From Roseiarcus fermentans (GTDB lineage: Bacteria > Pseudomonadota > Alphaproteobacteria > Rhizobiales > Beijerinckiaceae): a stretch of DNA of 64,000 bases. Numbering within the stretch: position 1 is the stretch's first letter; each line of letters opens with the position of its first letter. Positions 17,196-26,263 of this stretch are shown in pieces. The position numbers and the translations under genes were made by a program. The stretch spans positions 62,001-126,000 of the forward strand of contig NZ_QNRK01000018.1 of NCBI RefSeq assembly GCF_003315135.1, read 5' to 3'. The notes below the pieces were generated by a model. It did no database searches. It saw nothing but the letters and a program-made list of their open reading frames with translations, and was not told where the DNA came from.

Positions 17196-18731
17196 TTACG
17201 TTATGTAACCGTCAATGTAACCCATTGGCGCAGGCAGATCCCCGGTACTATCAGCTCCGGGAGCGGCGTCACTGAGGACGTTGTGGCTCCACCCTCCATT
17301 GTCAGAGAACCAAAGTTCGTGAACTTTCCCGTCTCTACCAATGTAGTTTACATGCTGTTGGTTATTCCAAGGCGTGAAAAAACCATCAAGCGGGCTCCCG
17401 GCGAGCGGTACCGAAGTTTGGCCATTGGCTCCCGGGGCGGCGTCACTGAGGATGTTGTGGCTCCAGCCTCCGTTGTCCGAGAACCAAAGTTCGTGAACTT
17501 TCCCGTCTCTGCCAACGTAGTTTACATGCTGTTGGTTGTTCCACGGCGTTACGTAACCATCCAACGGACTTCCGGCGACCGGCAGCGACGTTTGACCATT
17601 GGCTCCAGGAGCGGCGTCACTGAGGACGTTGTGGCTCCAGCCTCCATTGTCCGAGAACCAAAGCTCGTGAACTTTCCCGTCTTTGCCAATATAGTTCACA
17701 TGCTGTTGGCTGTTCCAGGGTGTGAAAAAACCATCAAGCGGGCTCCCGGCCACCGGCAGCGAAGTTTCGCCATTGGCTCCGTGGGCGGCGTCACTGAGGA
17801 CGTTGTGGCTCCAGCCTCCGTTGTCCGAGAACCAAAGCTCGTGGACTTTCCCGTCTTTGCCAATGTAGTTCACATGCTGTTGCTTGTTCCACGGCGTTTC
17901 GAAACCGTCCAACGGACTTCCGGAAACGGGCAGCGAAATTTGGCCATTGGCTCCGGGAGCGGCGTCACTGAGGACGTTGTGGCTCCAACCCCCGTTGTCC
18001 GAGAACCAAAGCTCGTGGACTTTCCCGTCGTTGCCAATGTAGTTCACATGCTGTTGGTTGTTCCACAACGTCGTGTATCCATCCAACGGACTTCCGGCGA
18101 CCGGCAGCGAAGTTTGGCCATTGGCTCCGGGAGCGGCGTCACTGAGGACGTTGTGGCTCCAGCCTCCATTGTCCGAGAACCAAAGTTCGTGGACTTTTCC
18201 GTCTTTGCCGATGTAGTTGACATGCTGTTGCTTGTTCCACCATGTGGCGAATCCGTCCACCGCGCTACCAGATGCAGGGAGAGAGGTTTGACTGTCCGCG
18301 CCGCCGTGGGCGATGTCGCTGAGGATATTGTGGCTCCAGCCGCCAGTGTCGGAGAACCAAAGTTCGTGAACTTTCCCGTCACTCCCTGCGTAATTGACAT
18401 GCTGCTGTTTATTCCCCTGAAAGGGCGGGGAGGGTGAGCCATTGGAAGACGGAATAACCAGAAGCGGATTCTCAGCGGGATAGATCGCGACCCACGGAAG
18501 CTCGAAGCAGACGCCACCTCCTTGATCGGCCGCCTCAGCAGCAGATTTCTCCAATCCAATATAGAGCCCGACGACCGCAGCCGCAATCGAGACTGGTGGA
18601 GGGATAGCGCCAAGAGCGCTTGTGATAGTCGTAGCTGCGTCAGCAGAAGAGAAGACATTTTTGGTTTCTTGTTCGTCTAGGCAAATTTTAACGCCGCCCC
18701 AAGGCCAATAGTCAACATTCCAATTGCCCAT
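17196..18731 (-). CDS. Seven-repeat beta-propeller lectin-like protein
   Basis: 511 residues. The N-terminal ~100 residues form a separate domain with no signal peptide and a hydrophobic stretch ('PPPVSIAAAVVGLYIGLEKS') followed by 'DQGGGVCFELPW'. The rest is seven copies of a 58-residue unit with core 'QQHVNYIGKDGKVHELWFSD' then 'NGGWSHNVLSDAAPGA'. Period, sequence style and number seven fit a PLL/fucose-lectin-like propeller, one unit per blade. Expected role is glycan binding; fucose specificity is only analogy. A strong GGAGG lies 7 bases before the ATG. Base composition is lower in GC than core genes. The fold is inferred; the repeats are seen. Confidence 0.75.
   Translation of the reverse strand: MGNWNVDYWPWGGVKICLDEQETKNVFSSADAATTITSALGAIPPPVSIAAAVVGLYIGLEKSAAEAADQGGGVCFELPWVAIYPAENPLLVIPSSNGSPSPPFQGNKQQHVNYAGSDGKVHELWFSDTGGWSHNILSDIAHGGADSQTSLPASGSAVDGFATWWNKQQHVNYIGKDGKVHELWFSDNGGWSHNVLSDAAPGANGQTSLPVAGSPLDGYTTLWNNQQHVNYIGNDGKVHELWFSDNGGWSHNVLSDAAPGANGQISLPVSGSPLDGFETPWNKQQHVNYIGKDGKVHELWFSDNGGWSHNVLSDAAHGANGETSLPVAGSPLDGFFTPWNSQQHVNYIGKDGKVHELWFSDNGGWSHNVLSDAAPGANGQTSLPVAGSPLDGYVTPWNNQQHVNYVGRDGKVHELWFSDNGGWSHNILSDAAPGANGQTSVPLAGSPLDGFFTPWNNQQHVNYIGRDGKVHELWFSDNGGWSHNVLSDAAPGADSTGDLPAPMGYIDGYIT
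17240..18430 (-). repeat. Tandem 174-bp coding repeats (seven units)
   Basis: The same phrase recurs every 174 bases, for example the GACATGCTGTTG/CACATGCTGTTG element near 17348, 17522, 17696, 17870, 18044, 18218 and, more diverged, 18392. The inner units are nearly identical at nucleotide level; the unit nearest the N-terminus is the most diverged. This indicates recent duplication or gene conversion within the lectin gene. Confidence 0.9.
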
Positions 18732-19363
18732 TGCATCCTCCCGATATTTTTATTGGAGTCGAAAATCAATACTCCCTTGCGGTAACAGAGTTAACCGGTA
18801 CGCTTTGCGTATTGAAGAACATCTCAACACATCTAGACCGAATTGACAAGAGACTTCTGTCGCGGTAGCGTCTCTCACAAATGCAAGTTCTGCATAACGC
18901 ATTCAGGGCGCACCCAAAGGGGTGTAAGAATGAATATTCACCACGCCAGGAATTGAATAGTCTTTATGTTTACGCTCCGTGATGACGGTGGAAAGGTCCG
19001 CTCTCCGATTTGCGCCGGTTATTCGCTCAGGTGCTGACGAACGCGACCTTCGGACGGATTCCGCGTTTTCCCTGACGTCCTCCGTAGGTCCGCTTCGTCC
19101 AATCGAGGCGTCCAAAGCCGCGATCCGCGAAGCCCCCTTCCCGTCGAATCCCGCTGCTCAATTGCACGTTCGTTACGGGTCGGCTTGAGCCGGCGCCTTC
19201 GAAGTCCTTTTCGGGGACGGTCGCTCCGGCGCTTTGCACGGTAGGAAGAATGGGGCCGGCATCCCTCGTGGCGGCGGGCGTTGCATGAACCGGATATTGG
19301 CGCTGTTCGCGTGCGGGAGGGGCTCCACGACCGGGAGTCCGGCGCGCGGCGGGCGGCAGAGGC
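18732..19363. other. Intergenic stretch upstream of the lectin gene
   Basis: About 630 bases. The part next to the lectin start (18740-18980) is clearly AT-richer than its surroundings and probably holds the lectin promoter on the minus strand, but I could not fix -35/-10 boxes. The right end carries dispersed repeat copy 2. No gene is supported. Confidence 0.45.
19292..19357. repeat. Dispersed repeat, copy 2
   Basis: Partner of 15915-15981: GGATATTGGCGCT, a diverged middle, then an identical 27-base block at 19331-19357. It ends 6 bases before the stop codon of the convergent DUF2478 gene. The two copies bracket the toxin-antitoxin pair and the lectin gene. Confidence 0.7.
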
Positions 19364-19948
19364 TCACGCCGCCGCCGCCCGGTCCGGCGACGCCGCCGGC
19401 GCAACCGCCGCCCACCAGGCCTCGATCGCCTCGCGCGTCGGCGGCAGCTTTTCGTCGAGGCCCGCGGCAAAAGCGTCCCACGCGGCGAGATAGCGCTTCG
19501 GCACGCACACGATCAGCGCCAGATCGTCGGCGAACGCCCGGCCGATCTCGGCCAGCATGCCGTCGCCTTCCGACTCCAGCCGCCCGAAGCGGTTGACGAC
19601 CAGCAAATCCGGGTCTCCGGCGCGCGCGCGGTCGAGCATGCCTGCGGCGACGGCGATCGCCTCGGGGTCGACCCGGCAGCCGGTCGCGTCCCGGCCGAGG
19701 TCCTGCATGATGGCGAGCGTCGCGCCGGTGACGAGGTCGCGCACGCGCACGTCGCGCAGGGCGCACAGGTCCTCGTCGCCGGCGCGCTCCTGCACGAGGC
19801 CCGCGACGCGCACGCCGCGCGCCGCGGCCGCGTCGAGGAAGGCGATCAGCGGCGGATCGGGCTCCTCGTCGCGGTCGAACACCACCGCCGCCAGCCGGCT
19901 CGCGCCGGCATCGGGCCCCGTTTTCCTCGCTTCGGCGGTCATCGCCAT
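19364..19948 (-). CDS. DUF2478 domain protein
   Basis: About 194 residues, from ATG 19948 (a second ATG at 19942 is equally possible). The product shows the DUF2478 pattern: N-terminal 'LAAVVFDRDEEPDPPLIAFL', 'GVRVAGLVQE', the middle 'LDRARAGDPDLLVVNRFGRL' then 'ESEGDGMLAEIGRAF', and a 'WDAFAAGL' tail. The family resembles nucleoside-triphosphatase-like proteins, but its reaction is unknown. It is divergent from the methyltransferase gene with a 130-base gap that holds both promoters. A soluble cytoplasmic protein is expected. Confidence 0.8.
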   Translation of the reverse strand: MAMTAEARKTGPDAGASRLAAVVFDRDEEPDPPLIAFLDAAAARGVRVAGLVQERAGDEDLCALRDVRVRDLVTGATLAIMQDLGRDATGCRVDPEAIAVAAGMLDRARAGDPDLLVVNRFGRLESEGDGMLAEIGRAFADDLALIVCVPKRYLAAWDAFAAGLDEKLPPTREAIEAWWAAVAPAASPDRAAAA

Positions 19949-20078
19949 CGCCCTTGTTCTCGCTGCCGCCTCCTTACGCACGCGAACAACCGGACACAAG
20001 CGGCGCAGCGTCCGCCTCGGCCTTGCGCGGGTCGAGGCGCCCGCGTAACTGTCGGCGACACTTTTCCCGGGCGCGACG

Positions 20079-21080
20079 ATGCCAACCTCCCTGCTTGAGA
20101 CGCTTCTGGCCGAAGGCCGGCCCCTGCTCGCCGACGGCGCGACCGGAACGAACCTGTTCGCCGTCGGGCTGACGTCGGGCGACTGCCCGGACCTGTGGAA
20201 CGTCGACCACCCGGACCGTATCCAGGCGCTGCATCGGGCTTTCGTCGACGCCGGCTCCGACATCATCCTCACCAACAGCTTCGGGGCGAACCGGCGCCGG
20301 CTCGCGCTGCACGGCGCCGAGGCGCGCGCCCGGGAGCTCAACCGGCTCGCGGCGCAGAACGCGCGGGCGGTGGCGGACGAGGCCGGCCGTCCGGTGGTCG
20401 TCGCGGGGTCGGTCGGGCCGACCGGCGACATCTTCGCCCCCCTCGGCCCGCTGACCGAGGACGAGGCGATCGACGTGTTCGCCGAGCAGATCGAGGGCCT
20501 GCGCGAGGGGGGCGCGGACGTCGCCTGGATCGAGACCATGTCGGCGGCCGAGGAGGTTCGCGCCGCGGCGCTGGCGGCGGCCCGGGTCGGCATGCCCTTC
20601 ACCGTGACGGCGAGCTTCGACACCGCCGGGCGGACGATGATGGGGGTCGAGCCGGCGGCGTTCGCCGCGCTCGCCGACGGTTTCGAGCACAAGCCGCTCG
20701 CCTGGGGCTCCAACTGCGGCGTCGGCGCTTCCGACCTGCTGGTGTCGATCCTCGCCATGAGCGAGGCCGACCCGGACGCCGTCCTGATCGCCAAGGCCAA
20801 CGCCGGCGTGCCGCACTGGCACGGCGCCGAGATCCACTATTCCGGCACACCCGAGCTGATGCAGCGTTACGCCGGCCTCGCCGTCGATTGCGGCGCGCGC
20901 ATCGTCGGCGGCTGCTGCGGCAATACGCCGGCGCATGTCGCGGCCATCCGGCGCGGTCTCGACGGCCATCGCCCCGGCGCCCGGCCGACGCCGGAGGCGA
21001 TCGTGGCGGCGCTCGGGGCGCTGGTCGCGCCGGCCGCCGCCCCCTCGGCCGGCCGCGTCCGGCGCCGCGAGCGCACATGA
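20079..21080 (+). CDS. Homocysteine S-methyltransferase family protein (betaine type)
   Basis: 333 residues. The family transfers a methyl group to homocysteine with a zinc-bound thiolate, giving methionine. N-terminal 'LLADGATGTNLF' and 'ILTNSFGANRRRL' are typical; zinc ligands are the Cys in 'WGSNCGVGAS' and the CC pair in 'IVGGCCGNTPAHV'. The resemblance is closest to alphaproteobacterial Bmt (glycine betaine as donor), but MetH-domain-like or other donors cannot be excluded. Its last four bases overlap the start of the pseudouridine synthase gene (ATGA), suggesting a two-gene unit. Confidence 0.88.
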   Translation: MPTSLLETLLAEGRPLLADGATGTNLFAVGLTSGDCPDLWNVDHPDRIQALHRAFVDAGSDIILTNSFGANRRRLALHGAEARARELNRLAAQNARAVADEAGRPVVVAGSVGPTGDIFAPLGPLTEDEAIDVFAEQIEGLREGGADVAWIETMSAAEEVRAAALAAARVGMPFTVTASFDTAGRTMMGVEPAAFAALADGFEHKPLAWGSNCGVGASDLLVSILAMSEADPDAVLIAKANAGVPHWHGAEIHYSGTPELMQRYAGLAVDCGARIVGGCCGNTPAHVAAIRRGLDGHRPGARPTPEAIVAALGALVAPAAAPSAGRVRRRERT

Positions 21081-22174
21081 ACGCCAAGGCGAAGGCGCGC
21101 GCGCAACGGGGTTTTGTTCAGGACGACGAGGCCGCGCCGGCCCCGGCGCCGCAAGGCGCCCTCGTCGCCGCATCGGGTCCGCAGACGTTCGAGGTCGGCG
21201 CCGATGCGGCCGGCGAGCGGCTCGACCGCTGGCTCGGCCGGGCGGCGGCCGAGCGCCGCCTCGCCCTGTCGCGCACCCGCATCAAGGCGCTGATCGAAGC
21301 CGGCGAGGTTTCGGTCGATGGCGTCACCGCGACCGACCCCGCGACGCGGCTGACGCCCGGCGCGGCGCTTCGGTTCGAGGCGCCGCCGCCCGAAGACTAT
21401 TCCGTGCGGGGCGAAGACCTTCCGCTCGACGTCGTGTTCGAGGACGCCGACCTCGTCGTGATCGACAAGCCGGCCGGGCTGGTCGTCCATCCCGCCCCCG
21501 GCCACGCCGGCGGCACGCTGGTCAACGCGCTGATCAGCCACTGCGGCGCGAGCCTGTCGGGGATCGGCGGCGTGCGCCGGCCGGGCATCGTCCACCGGCT
21601 CGACAAGGACACCTCGGGGCTGCTGGTCGTCGCCAAGACCGACGCCGCCCATCAGGGCCTGGCCGGGCTGTTCGCCGACCACGGCCGCACCGGCTCGCTC
21701 GAACGCGAGTACCTCGCGCTCGTCTGGGGCGGTTTCGAGGCCGGCGCGGGAAAGGTCGACGCCGCGATCGCCCGCCACGCCCACAACCGCGAGCGCATGG
21801 CGGTCGTGCCCGAGGAGCGCGGCCGCCACGCGGTGACCCATTGGGAGGTGGTGGAGGCGCTGGGGCCTGCGACCCTGGTCGCCTGCCGGCTCGAGACCGG
21901 GCGGACCCACCAGATCCGCGTCCACATGGCCTCGATCGGCCATCCGCTGCTCGGCGATCCGGTCTACGGCGCGGGGTTCAAGACCAAGGCGGCCCACCTC
22001 ACCGAGGAGGCGAGAGCGGCGCTCGCCGCGCTCGGGCGGCAGGCGTTGCATGCCGCGGCGCTCGGCTTCGAGCATCCGATCACCGGCGCGCCGCTGCGCT
22101 TCGACAGTCCGCTCCCGGAGGATCTGGCGCGTCTGGTCGACGTCCTGCGCGCCGGGCGCCCGGCGCGCCGGTGA
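21077..22174 (+). CDS. RluD-type 23S rRNA pseudouridine synthase
   Basis: 365 residues. An N-terminal S4-like RNA-binding domain (about 38-105: 'GERLDRWLG', 'IKALIEAGEVSVDG') precedes the RluA/RluD catalytic domain. The catalytic aspartate is D176 in 'GIVHRLDKDTSGLLVVAK'. Further family motifs are 'VVIDKPAGLVVHPAPGH' and 'LETGRTHQIRVHM'. It isomerises uridines in helix 69 of 23S rRNA if it is truly RluD; RluC-like specificity cannot be ruled out. The start is translationally coupled to the methyltransferase stop, and the gene lies 134 bases before rpoH, as in many Hyphomicrobiales. Confidence 0.92.
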   Translation: MNAKAKARAQRGFVQDDEAAPAPAPQGALVAASGPQTFEVGADAAGERLDRWLGRAAAERRLALSRTRIKALIEAGEVSVDGVTATDPATRLTPGAALRFEAPPPEDYSVRGEDLPLDVVFEDADLVVIDKPAGLVVHPAPGHAGGTLVNALISHCGASLSGIGGVRRPGIVHRLDKDTSGLLVVAKTDAAHQGLAGLFADHGRTGSLEREYLALVWGGFEAGAGKVDAAIARHAHNRERMAVVPEERGRHAVTHWEVVEALGPATLVACRLETGRTHQIRVHMASIGHPLLGDPVYGAGFKTKAAHLTEEARAALAALGRQALHAAALGFEHPITGAPLRFDSPLPEDLARLVDVLRAGRPARR

Positions 22175-22307
22175 TCCAAAGCCGCGGCGGTTTCGTTTTG
22201 CGGTCGTGGGCTGGCCATTTTTCGGCCATCCTTGCTCGACCACAATGTCACGACGGCCGTAGCGCCGACGGAGCCGGCCTCGATCCCGGCTCCGACTGGA
22301 GGATCCA

Positions 22308-23213
22308 ATGGCCGCGTCGCTTCCCGTTATCGCCAGCGAATCGGGACTCGCCCGTTATCTGCAAGAGATCAAGCGGTTTCCCATGCTGGAGCCGCAAGAG
22401 GAATACATGCTGGCCAAGCGCTGGCGCGAGCACGGCGACCGCGAGGCCGCGCACAAGCTCGTGACCTCGCATCTGCGCCTCGTCGCCAAGATCGCCATGG
22501 GCTATCGCGGCTATGGCCTGCCGATCGGGGAGGTCATCTCCGAGGGCAACGTCGGCCTGATGCAGGCGGTCAAGCGATTCGAACCCGAAAGGGGTTTCAA
22601 GCTCGCGACCTACGCGATGTGGTGGATCCGCGCCTCGATCCAGGAGTACATCCTGCGGTCCTGGTCGCTGGTGAAGATGGGCACCACCGCCAGCCAGAAG
22701 AAGCTGTTCTTCAACCTGCGTAAGGCGAAGAGCCGCATCTCGGCGCTCGACGAGGGCGACCTGCGCGACGACCAGGTCGAATCGATCTCCAAGCGCCTCG
22801 GGGTCGCCAAGCAGGACGTGATCGACATGAACCGCCGCCTCGGCGGCGACGCGTCGCTGAACGCGCCCTTGCGCGAGGACGGCGAAGGCGAGTGGCAGGA
22901 CTGGCTGGTCGACGAATCGGCCGACCAGGAGTCGCAACTGGCCGACCGGGAGGAATCCGACGCTCGCCTCGGCGCGCTGCGCGGCGCCTTGTCGGTGCTG
23001 AACCCGCGCGAGCGGCGAATCTTCGAGGCGCGCCGTCTCGCGGAGGACCCGATCACCCTCGAGGACCTGTCCGCCGAATTCGGCGTCTCGCGCGAGCGCG
23101 TCCGCCAGATCGAGGTCCGCGCCTTCGAGAAGGTGCAGGCGGCGGTCAAGGCGGGAGTCGCGCGGGCCCAGGCGGCGAAGTCGCGAGCGCCCGCCGCGCT
23201 GCCGGCGCCGTGA
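22308..23213 (+). CDS. rpoH: Heat-shock sigma factor RpoH (sigma-32)
   Basis: 301 residues, the family length. Region 2 is intact ('LVTSHLRLVAKIAMGYRGYG', 'ATYAMWWIRASIQEYILRSW'). The RpoH-specific box 'QKKLFFNLRK' follows, near residue 135. Region 4 ends in the helix-turn-helix 'LEDLSAEFGVSRERVRQIE'. It directs RNA polymerase to heat-shock promoters; activity is usually controlled by DnaK and FtsH. The start follows GGAGGATCCA. It lies next to the rluD-type gene. Alphaproteobacteria often carry two rpoH genes; which paralogue this is cannot be told. Confidence 0.97.
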   Translation: MAASLPVIASESGLARYLQEIKRFPMLEPQEEYMLAKRWREHGDREAAHKLVTSHLRLVAKIAMGYRGYGLPIGEVISEGNVGLMQAVKRFEPERGFKLATYAMWWIRASIQEYILRSWSLVKMGTTASQKKLFFNLRKAKSRISALDEGDLRDDQVESISKRLGVAKQDVIDMNRRLGGDASLNAPLREDGEGEWQDWLVDESADQESQLADREESDARLGALRGALSVLNPRERRIFEARRLAEDPITLEDLSAEFGVSRERVRQIEVRAFEKVQAAVKAGVARAQAAKSRAPAALPAP

Positions 23214-23300
23214 TCGGACCCCCTGCGTTTCGGAGAGACGCGCGACGGCCGGATATGCGATAGAGTCGCGCCGGTTTCTCCGACTGCAGCAGGTTCGAGC

Positions 23301-24758
23301 ATGATCGCGACTGTTTTTTGCCGCCGGGCGGCGCTGGCCGGGCTGCTCGCGGGCGTCGCGATCGTTCCCGCCTTCGCCGGCGACAGGCCTGCGACCCCCG
23401 AAGGCGCCCGGACGGTCCAGGCCTTCCTGGACCGTTTCGTTCCGGCGCCGCCGGCCGGCGGCTCTGCTCTGGTCAGCGTGAAGCCGGATGGTCAGGCCTA
23501 TATCCTGTCCGTGGACCTCGCCGCCGTGAACGGCCTCTTCAAGGGGGCCGGCGTGGGCGCGACCTACGAGCCCGCGACGCTCGTCTACAAGCTGTTCGAG
23601 CAGGACGACGGCAAATGGCGCGTGGTTCAGGACTCGCTGCCGCGCATCGTCACCCGGACCGGGGACGCGACCAGCGTCTTCGAGGTCGAGAATTACCGCC
23701 AGACCCTGGTCGTCGATCCGCAGCTCGCCTGGTGGACGAGCGGCGCCGCCAGCGCCGGCAAGGGCCTCCTCACCGCCGAAGCGCCGAAGCTCGCCCAGGC
23801 TTTCGATTTCGGCTCGCTCGCGGGGGACTATGCGACGACCGTCAAGCCCGACGGCGCGGTCTCGAGCACGGTCAGGCAAGCGTTCGGCGACGTCGGCTTC
23901 AAGATTTCCGTGACCGACAAGGACGGCAATCCCGTCGCCTCGAGCGGCCGGCTGGAAAGCGCGTCGGTCAACCTCGGGGTCGACGGCCTGAACACGAGAA
24001 AGTTGTTCGATCTCGTCAGCCTGCTATCCGTCCATCGCGCCGATCTCGCCCAGCACGAATCGGAGCTCAAGGACCTGCTGCGGACGCTCGCCGCGCCCGG
24101 GACGCGGTTTGTCGAGGGCGGCGAAGCCACGAAGCTGATGATCGCATCCCCGATCGGCGCGATCGCGCTCGCCGGCGCGAAGCTCGGCGTCGGCGTGACC
24201 AACGCCGGTCCGGACAGCGCCGTCGACGCCACCCTCGACGCCGAGGGCCTCAGCCTCCCGGCCGGGCTCGCGCCCCCCAACGCCGCCGACCTCACGCCCT
24301 CGAAGGTGAACCTCGCTTTCACCGTCAAGGGGATCGACATCGCGGCCGCCGCCGCAAAGGCGATCGAGAGCCTCCGCCTCGGCGGGCCGGGGCCGGCGAT
24401 TTCGGACGACGATTCGGCCAGGGTCTCGGCGGCGTTGATCGGCGCCGGCCCGCTGAAGGTGGTGCTGGCGCCGTCGCATGTCGTCGCCCCGGCGATCGAC
24501 GCCGATCTCGCGGGCGAAATGCGCTACGCCGCCGGCAGGACCTCCGGCGTCGTGACGATTCGGATGCGCAACTTCGACCGGACCATGAGCGCGGTCAGGG
24601 AGCTCGGGCCGGAGGTCGCCGCCAAGTCGCTGCCGATGGTGGCGATGGCCAAGGGCCTGGCGAAGACCGAGAGCGACGGCGCGCTGAGCTGGCTGGTCGA
24701 GATCGGCGACGACCGGTCGATCACGGTCAATGGCGTTCGGCTCAGCGCCGACAAGTGA
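23301..24758 (+). CDS. Secreted protein of unknown function
   Basis: 485 residues. The N-terminus is a signal peptide ('MIATVFCRRAALAGLLAGVA' then 'IVPAFAGD', likely cut after AFA), so it should be periplasmic. The body is mostly beta/alpha with several 'VKPDG' and 'SVNLGVDGL' phrases, and Ala/Asp-rich helices near the C-terminus. It resembles in style the DUF945/DUF2125-like periplasmic proteins of alphaproteobacteria but I cannot assign a family. No Cys motif or catalytic signature is visible. It is transcribed alone, after rpoH and before the DUF2778 gene, with clear gaps both sides. Confidence 0.8.
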   Translation: MIATVFCRRAALAGLLAGVAIVPAFAGDRPATPEGARTVQAFLDRFVPAPPAGGSALVSVKPDGQAYILSVDLAAVNGLFKGAGVGATYEPATLVYKLFEQDDGKWRVVQDSLPRIVTRTGDATSVFEVENYRQTLVVDPQLAWWTSGAASAGKGLLTAEAPKLAQAFDFGSLAGDYATTVKPDGAVSSTVRQAFGDVGFKISVTDKDGNPVASSGRLESASVNLGVDGLNTRKLFDLVSLLSVHRADLAQHESELKDLLRTLAAPGTRFVEGGEATKLMIASPIGAIALAGAKLGVGVTNAGPDSAVDATLDAEGLSLPAGLAPPNAADLTPSKVNLAFTVKGIDIAAAAAKAIESLRLGGPGPAISDDDSARVSAALIGAGPLKVVLAPSHVVAPAIDADLAGEMRYAAGRTSGVVTIRMRNFDRTMSAVRELGPEVAAKSLPMVAMAKGLAKTESDGALSWLVEIGDDRSITVNGVRLSADK

Positions 24759-24890
24759 CGGCCGCGATTCGCCGAGGCCCTCGATCCGCCGACGTCCCGA
24801 CGCGCGCTGGAAAACAGTGAAATCCGTTCGCCGCAGGTTTTTTTTGCCCGGCGGGACAACGGAGCGTCTGGCCTTCCGTCTCGAACTGCG

Positions 24891-24905
24891 TTAATCGGAC
24901 CTAAA
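24891..24905. promoter_or_regulatory. CtrA-like box
   Basis: TTAA, seven bases, TAAA: one mismatch from the CtrA consensus TTAA-N7-TTAA. It is about 55-70 bases upstream of the DUF2778 gene in an unusually AT-rich patch. CtrA often controls envelope genes in alphaproteobacteria. This is only a pattern match. Confidence 0.3.
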
Positions 24906-24960
24906 CCTAAAGCCGCTAACTCTCATCCCATTCGTAGCGAGGCGTTCAGCGTAGGGCAGG

Positions 24961-26154
24961 ATGCAGGGGATCGACGCAGCAATCGGCGGCATTCCGCTGG
25001 AGCGGGGACGTAACTCCGGGAGAGCCGCAAGGCATGTGATCCTTGGGGCGGTCGCGGCGGCGACGGTCGGGTGTGTCGCCGCCTATGCGCTGCACCAGGC
25101 GCGGTACGGCTCGGCCCCGGTCGTGGCGAAAGCGCCGGTCGACGCGCCCGTGACCGCCGAGGATCCGGAGAAGCTGTTCGGCGCGCTCATCGTCGAGCCG
25201 GAGTGGCGCGCCCAAGCCAACGCCCCGGCGCCCTCGCCGACGCTCGCGAGTCTCGCTCCCGAGCAGCCCGCAGCGCCGACGCCCGCGGACTCGCTGCGCT
25301 TGGAGACGCCCCCGCCGGCGCCGCCGCCTCAGAGCGCGCCGCCCGCTTCCGTCAACGCGCTGCCGGACGTCATTCCGCTCCCGCCGATCCGCGACGTGCC
25401 GCGGATCGACGAAAGTGTTCCCCTGCCGCCGGTCCGCCCGTCCGACTTCGCCGAGCCCGCGCCCAATCCCGTCGCCCCGGAGCGCCAGATCGCGCTGCCG
25501 GCGCCCGGTTCCGCCGCGCCCGGCGACGGCCGCAATATCTTCCAGAAGCTGCTCGGCATCGGCCAGCAGCCGGGCGCCGTCGTGGCGTCCCGTCCGCCCG
25601 CTCCGCCTTCGCGTCCGACCTCGGCGCCGCCGGCGGCGGAGGCGCTTCCGTCGCGTCCCGCTTCTGCGCCGGCGACGACGGTGGTCTCCAAGCCGGCCGC
25701 GGGCGATGCGCGCAGCGGCATCGCCGGTCTGTTCGGCGCGTTCTCGTCGGCGCCCTCGGTCGACCATCTCGGCTACGACCGGCAGACGGCCATCTACGAC
25801 ATCTCGGCGCGGGTGGTCTATCTTCCGGACGGGACCCGCCTCGAGGCCCATTCCGGCCTCGGCGCCGCGCTGGACGACATTCGCTTCGTCAGCGAGCGCG
25901 CAGTCGGGCCGACGCCGCCGCACCTCTACGAACTGACGCTGCGCGAATCCCTGTTTCACGGGGTGCAGGCGCTGCGCCTGACCCCCGTGGGCGACGGCGG
26001 CGTCTATGGCCGCGCCGGCCTTCTGGCGCATCCCTACATGCTGGGACCGAACGGCGATTCGAACGGCTGCGTGTCGTTCAAGGACTACGACGCCTTCCTG
26101 CGCGCCTACCAGAACGGGCAGGTCAGGAAGCTCGCCGTCGTCTCCAGGCTCTGA
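24961..26154 (+). CDS. DUF2778 L,D-transpeptidase-like envelope protein
   Basis: 397 residues. One N-terminal membrane segment ('HVILGAVAAATVGCVAAYAL', about 27-46), a long Pro/Ala-rich periplasmic linker (about 60-260), and a C-terminal DUF2778 domain. The active site is 'LLAHPYMLG' with H357 and 'GDSNGCVSFKDY' with C370, the YkuD-like His/Cys pair. Such domains act on peptidoglycan peptides; in some enterobacteria a related domain (Tlde1) is a type VI effector. Here the membrane anchor and lack of secretion genes favour a housekeeping cell-wall role. Start: ATG after AGGGCAGG. Confidence 0.85.
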   Translation: MQGIDAAIGGIPLERGRNSGRAARHVILGAVAAATVGCVAAYALHQARYGSAPVVAKAPVDAPVTAEDPEKLFGALIVEPEWRAQANAPAPSPTLASLAPEQPAAPTPADSLRLETPPPAPPPQSAPPASVNALPDVIPLPPIRDVPRIDESVPLPPVRPSDFAEPAPNPVAPERQIALPAPGSAAPGDGRNIFQKLLGIGQQPGAVVASRPPAPPSRPTSAPPAAEALPSRPASAPATTVVSKPAAGDARSGIAGLFGAFSSAPSVDHLGYDRQTAIYDISARVVYLPDGTRLEAHSGLGAALDDIRFVSERAVGPTPPHLYELTLRESLFHGVQALRLTPVGDGGVYGRAGLLAHPYMLGPNGDSNGCVSFKDYDAFLRAYQNGQVRKLAVVSRL

Positions 26155-26263
26155 GCGGACGCCGGCGGAGTCCGCGCCGGACTATCGTTTTGCCTCCCGA
26201 TCGGCTATCGCCTCGCCGGCGACAACGCCGGCTCGCCGGCCGTTGGCGCGAGGGGAGCGAACC

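Noticed and set aside
17240-18430. Regular repeats that might be a CRISPR array
   Set aside because: The period is 174 bases and continues an open reading frame with protein-level repeats; no short repeat/spacer structure.
18903-19115. 70-codon minus-strand frame upstream of the lectin gene
   Set aside because: No ribosome-binding site or motif; overlaps the region expected to hold the lectin promoter.
19949-20078. Possible SAH/SAM riboswitch before the homocysteine methyltransferase
   Set aside because: No recognisable conserved core in the 130-base spacer; only GC-rich short hairpins.
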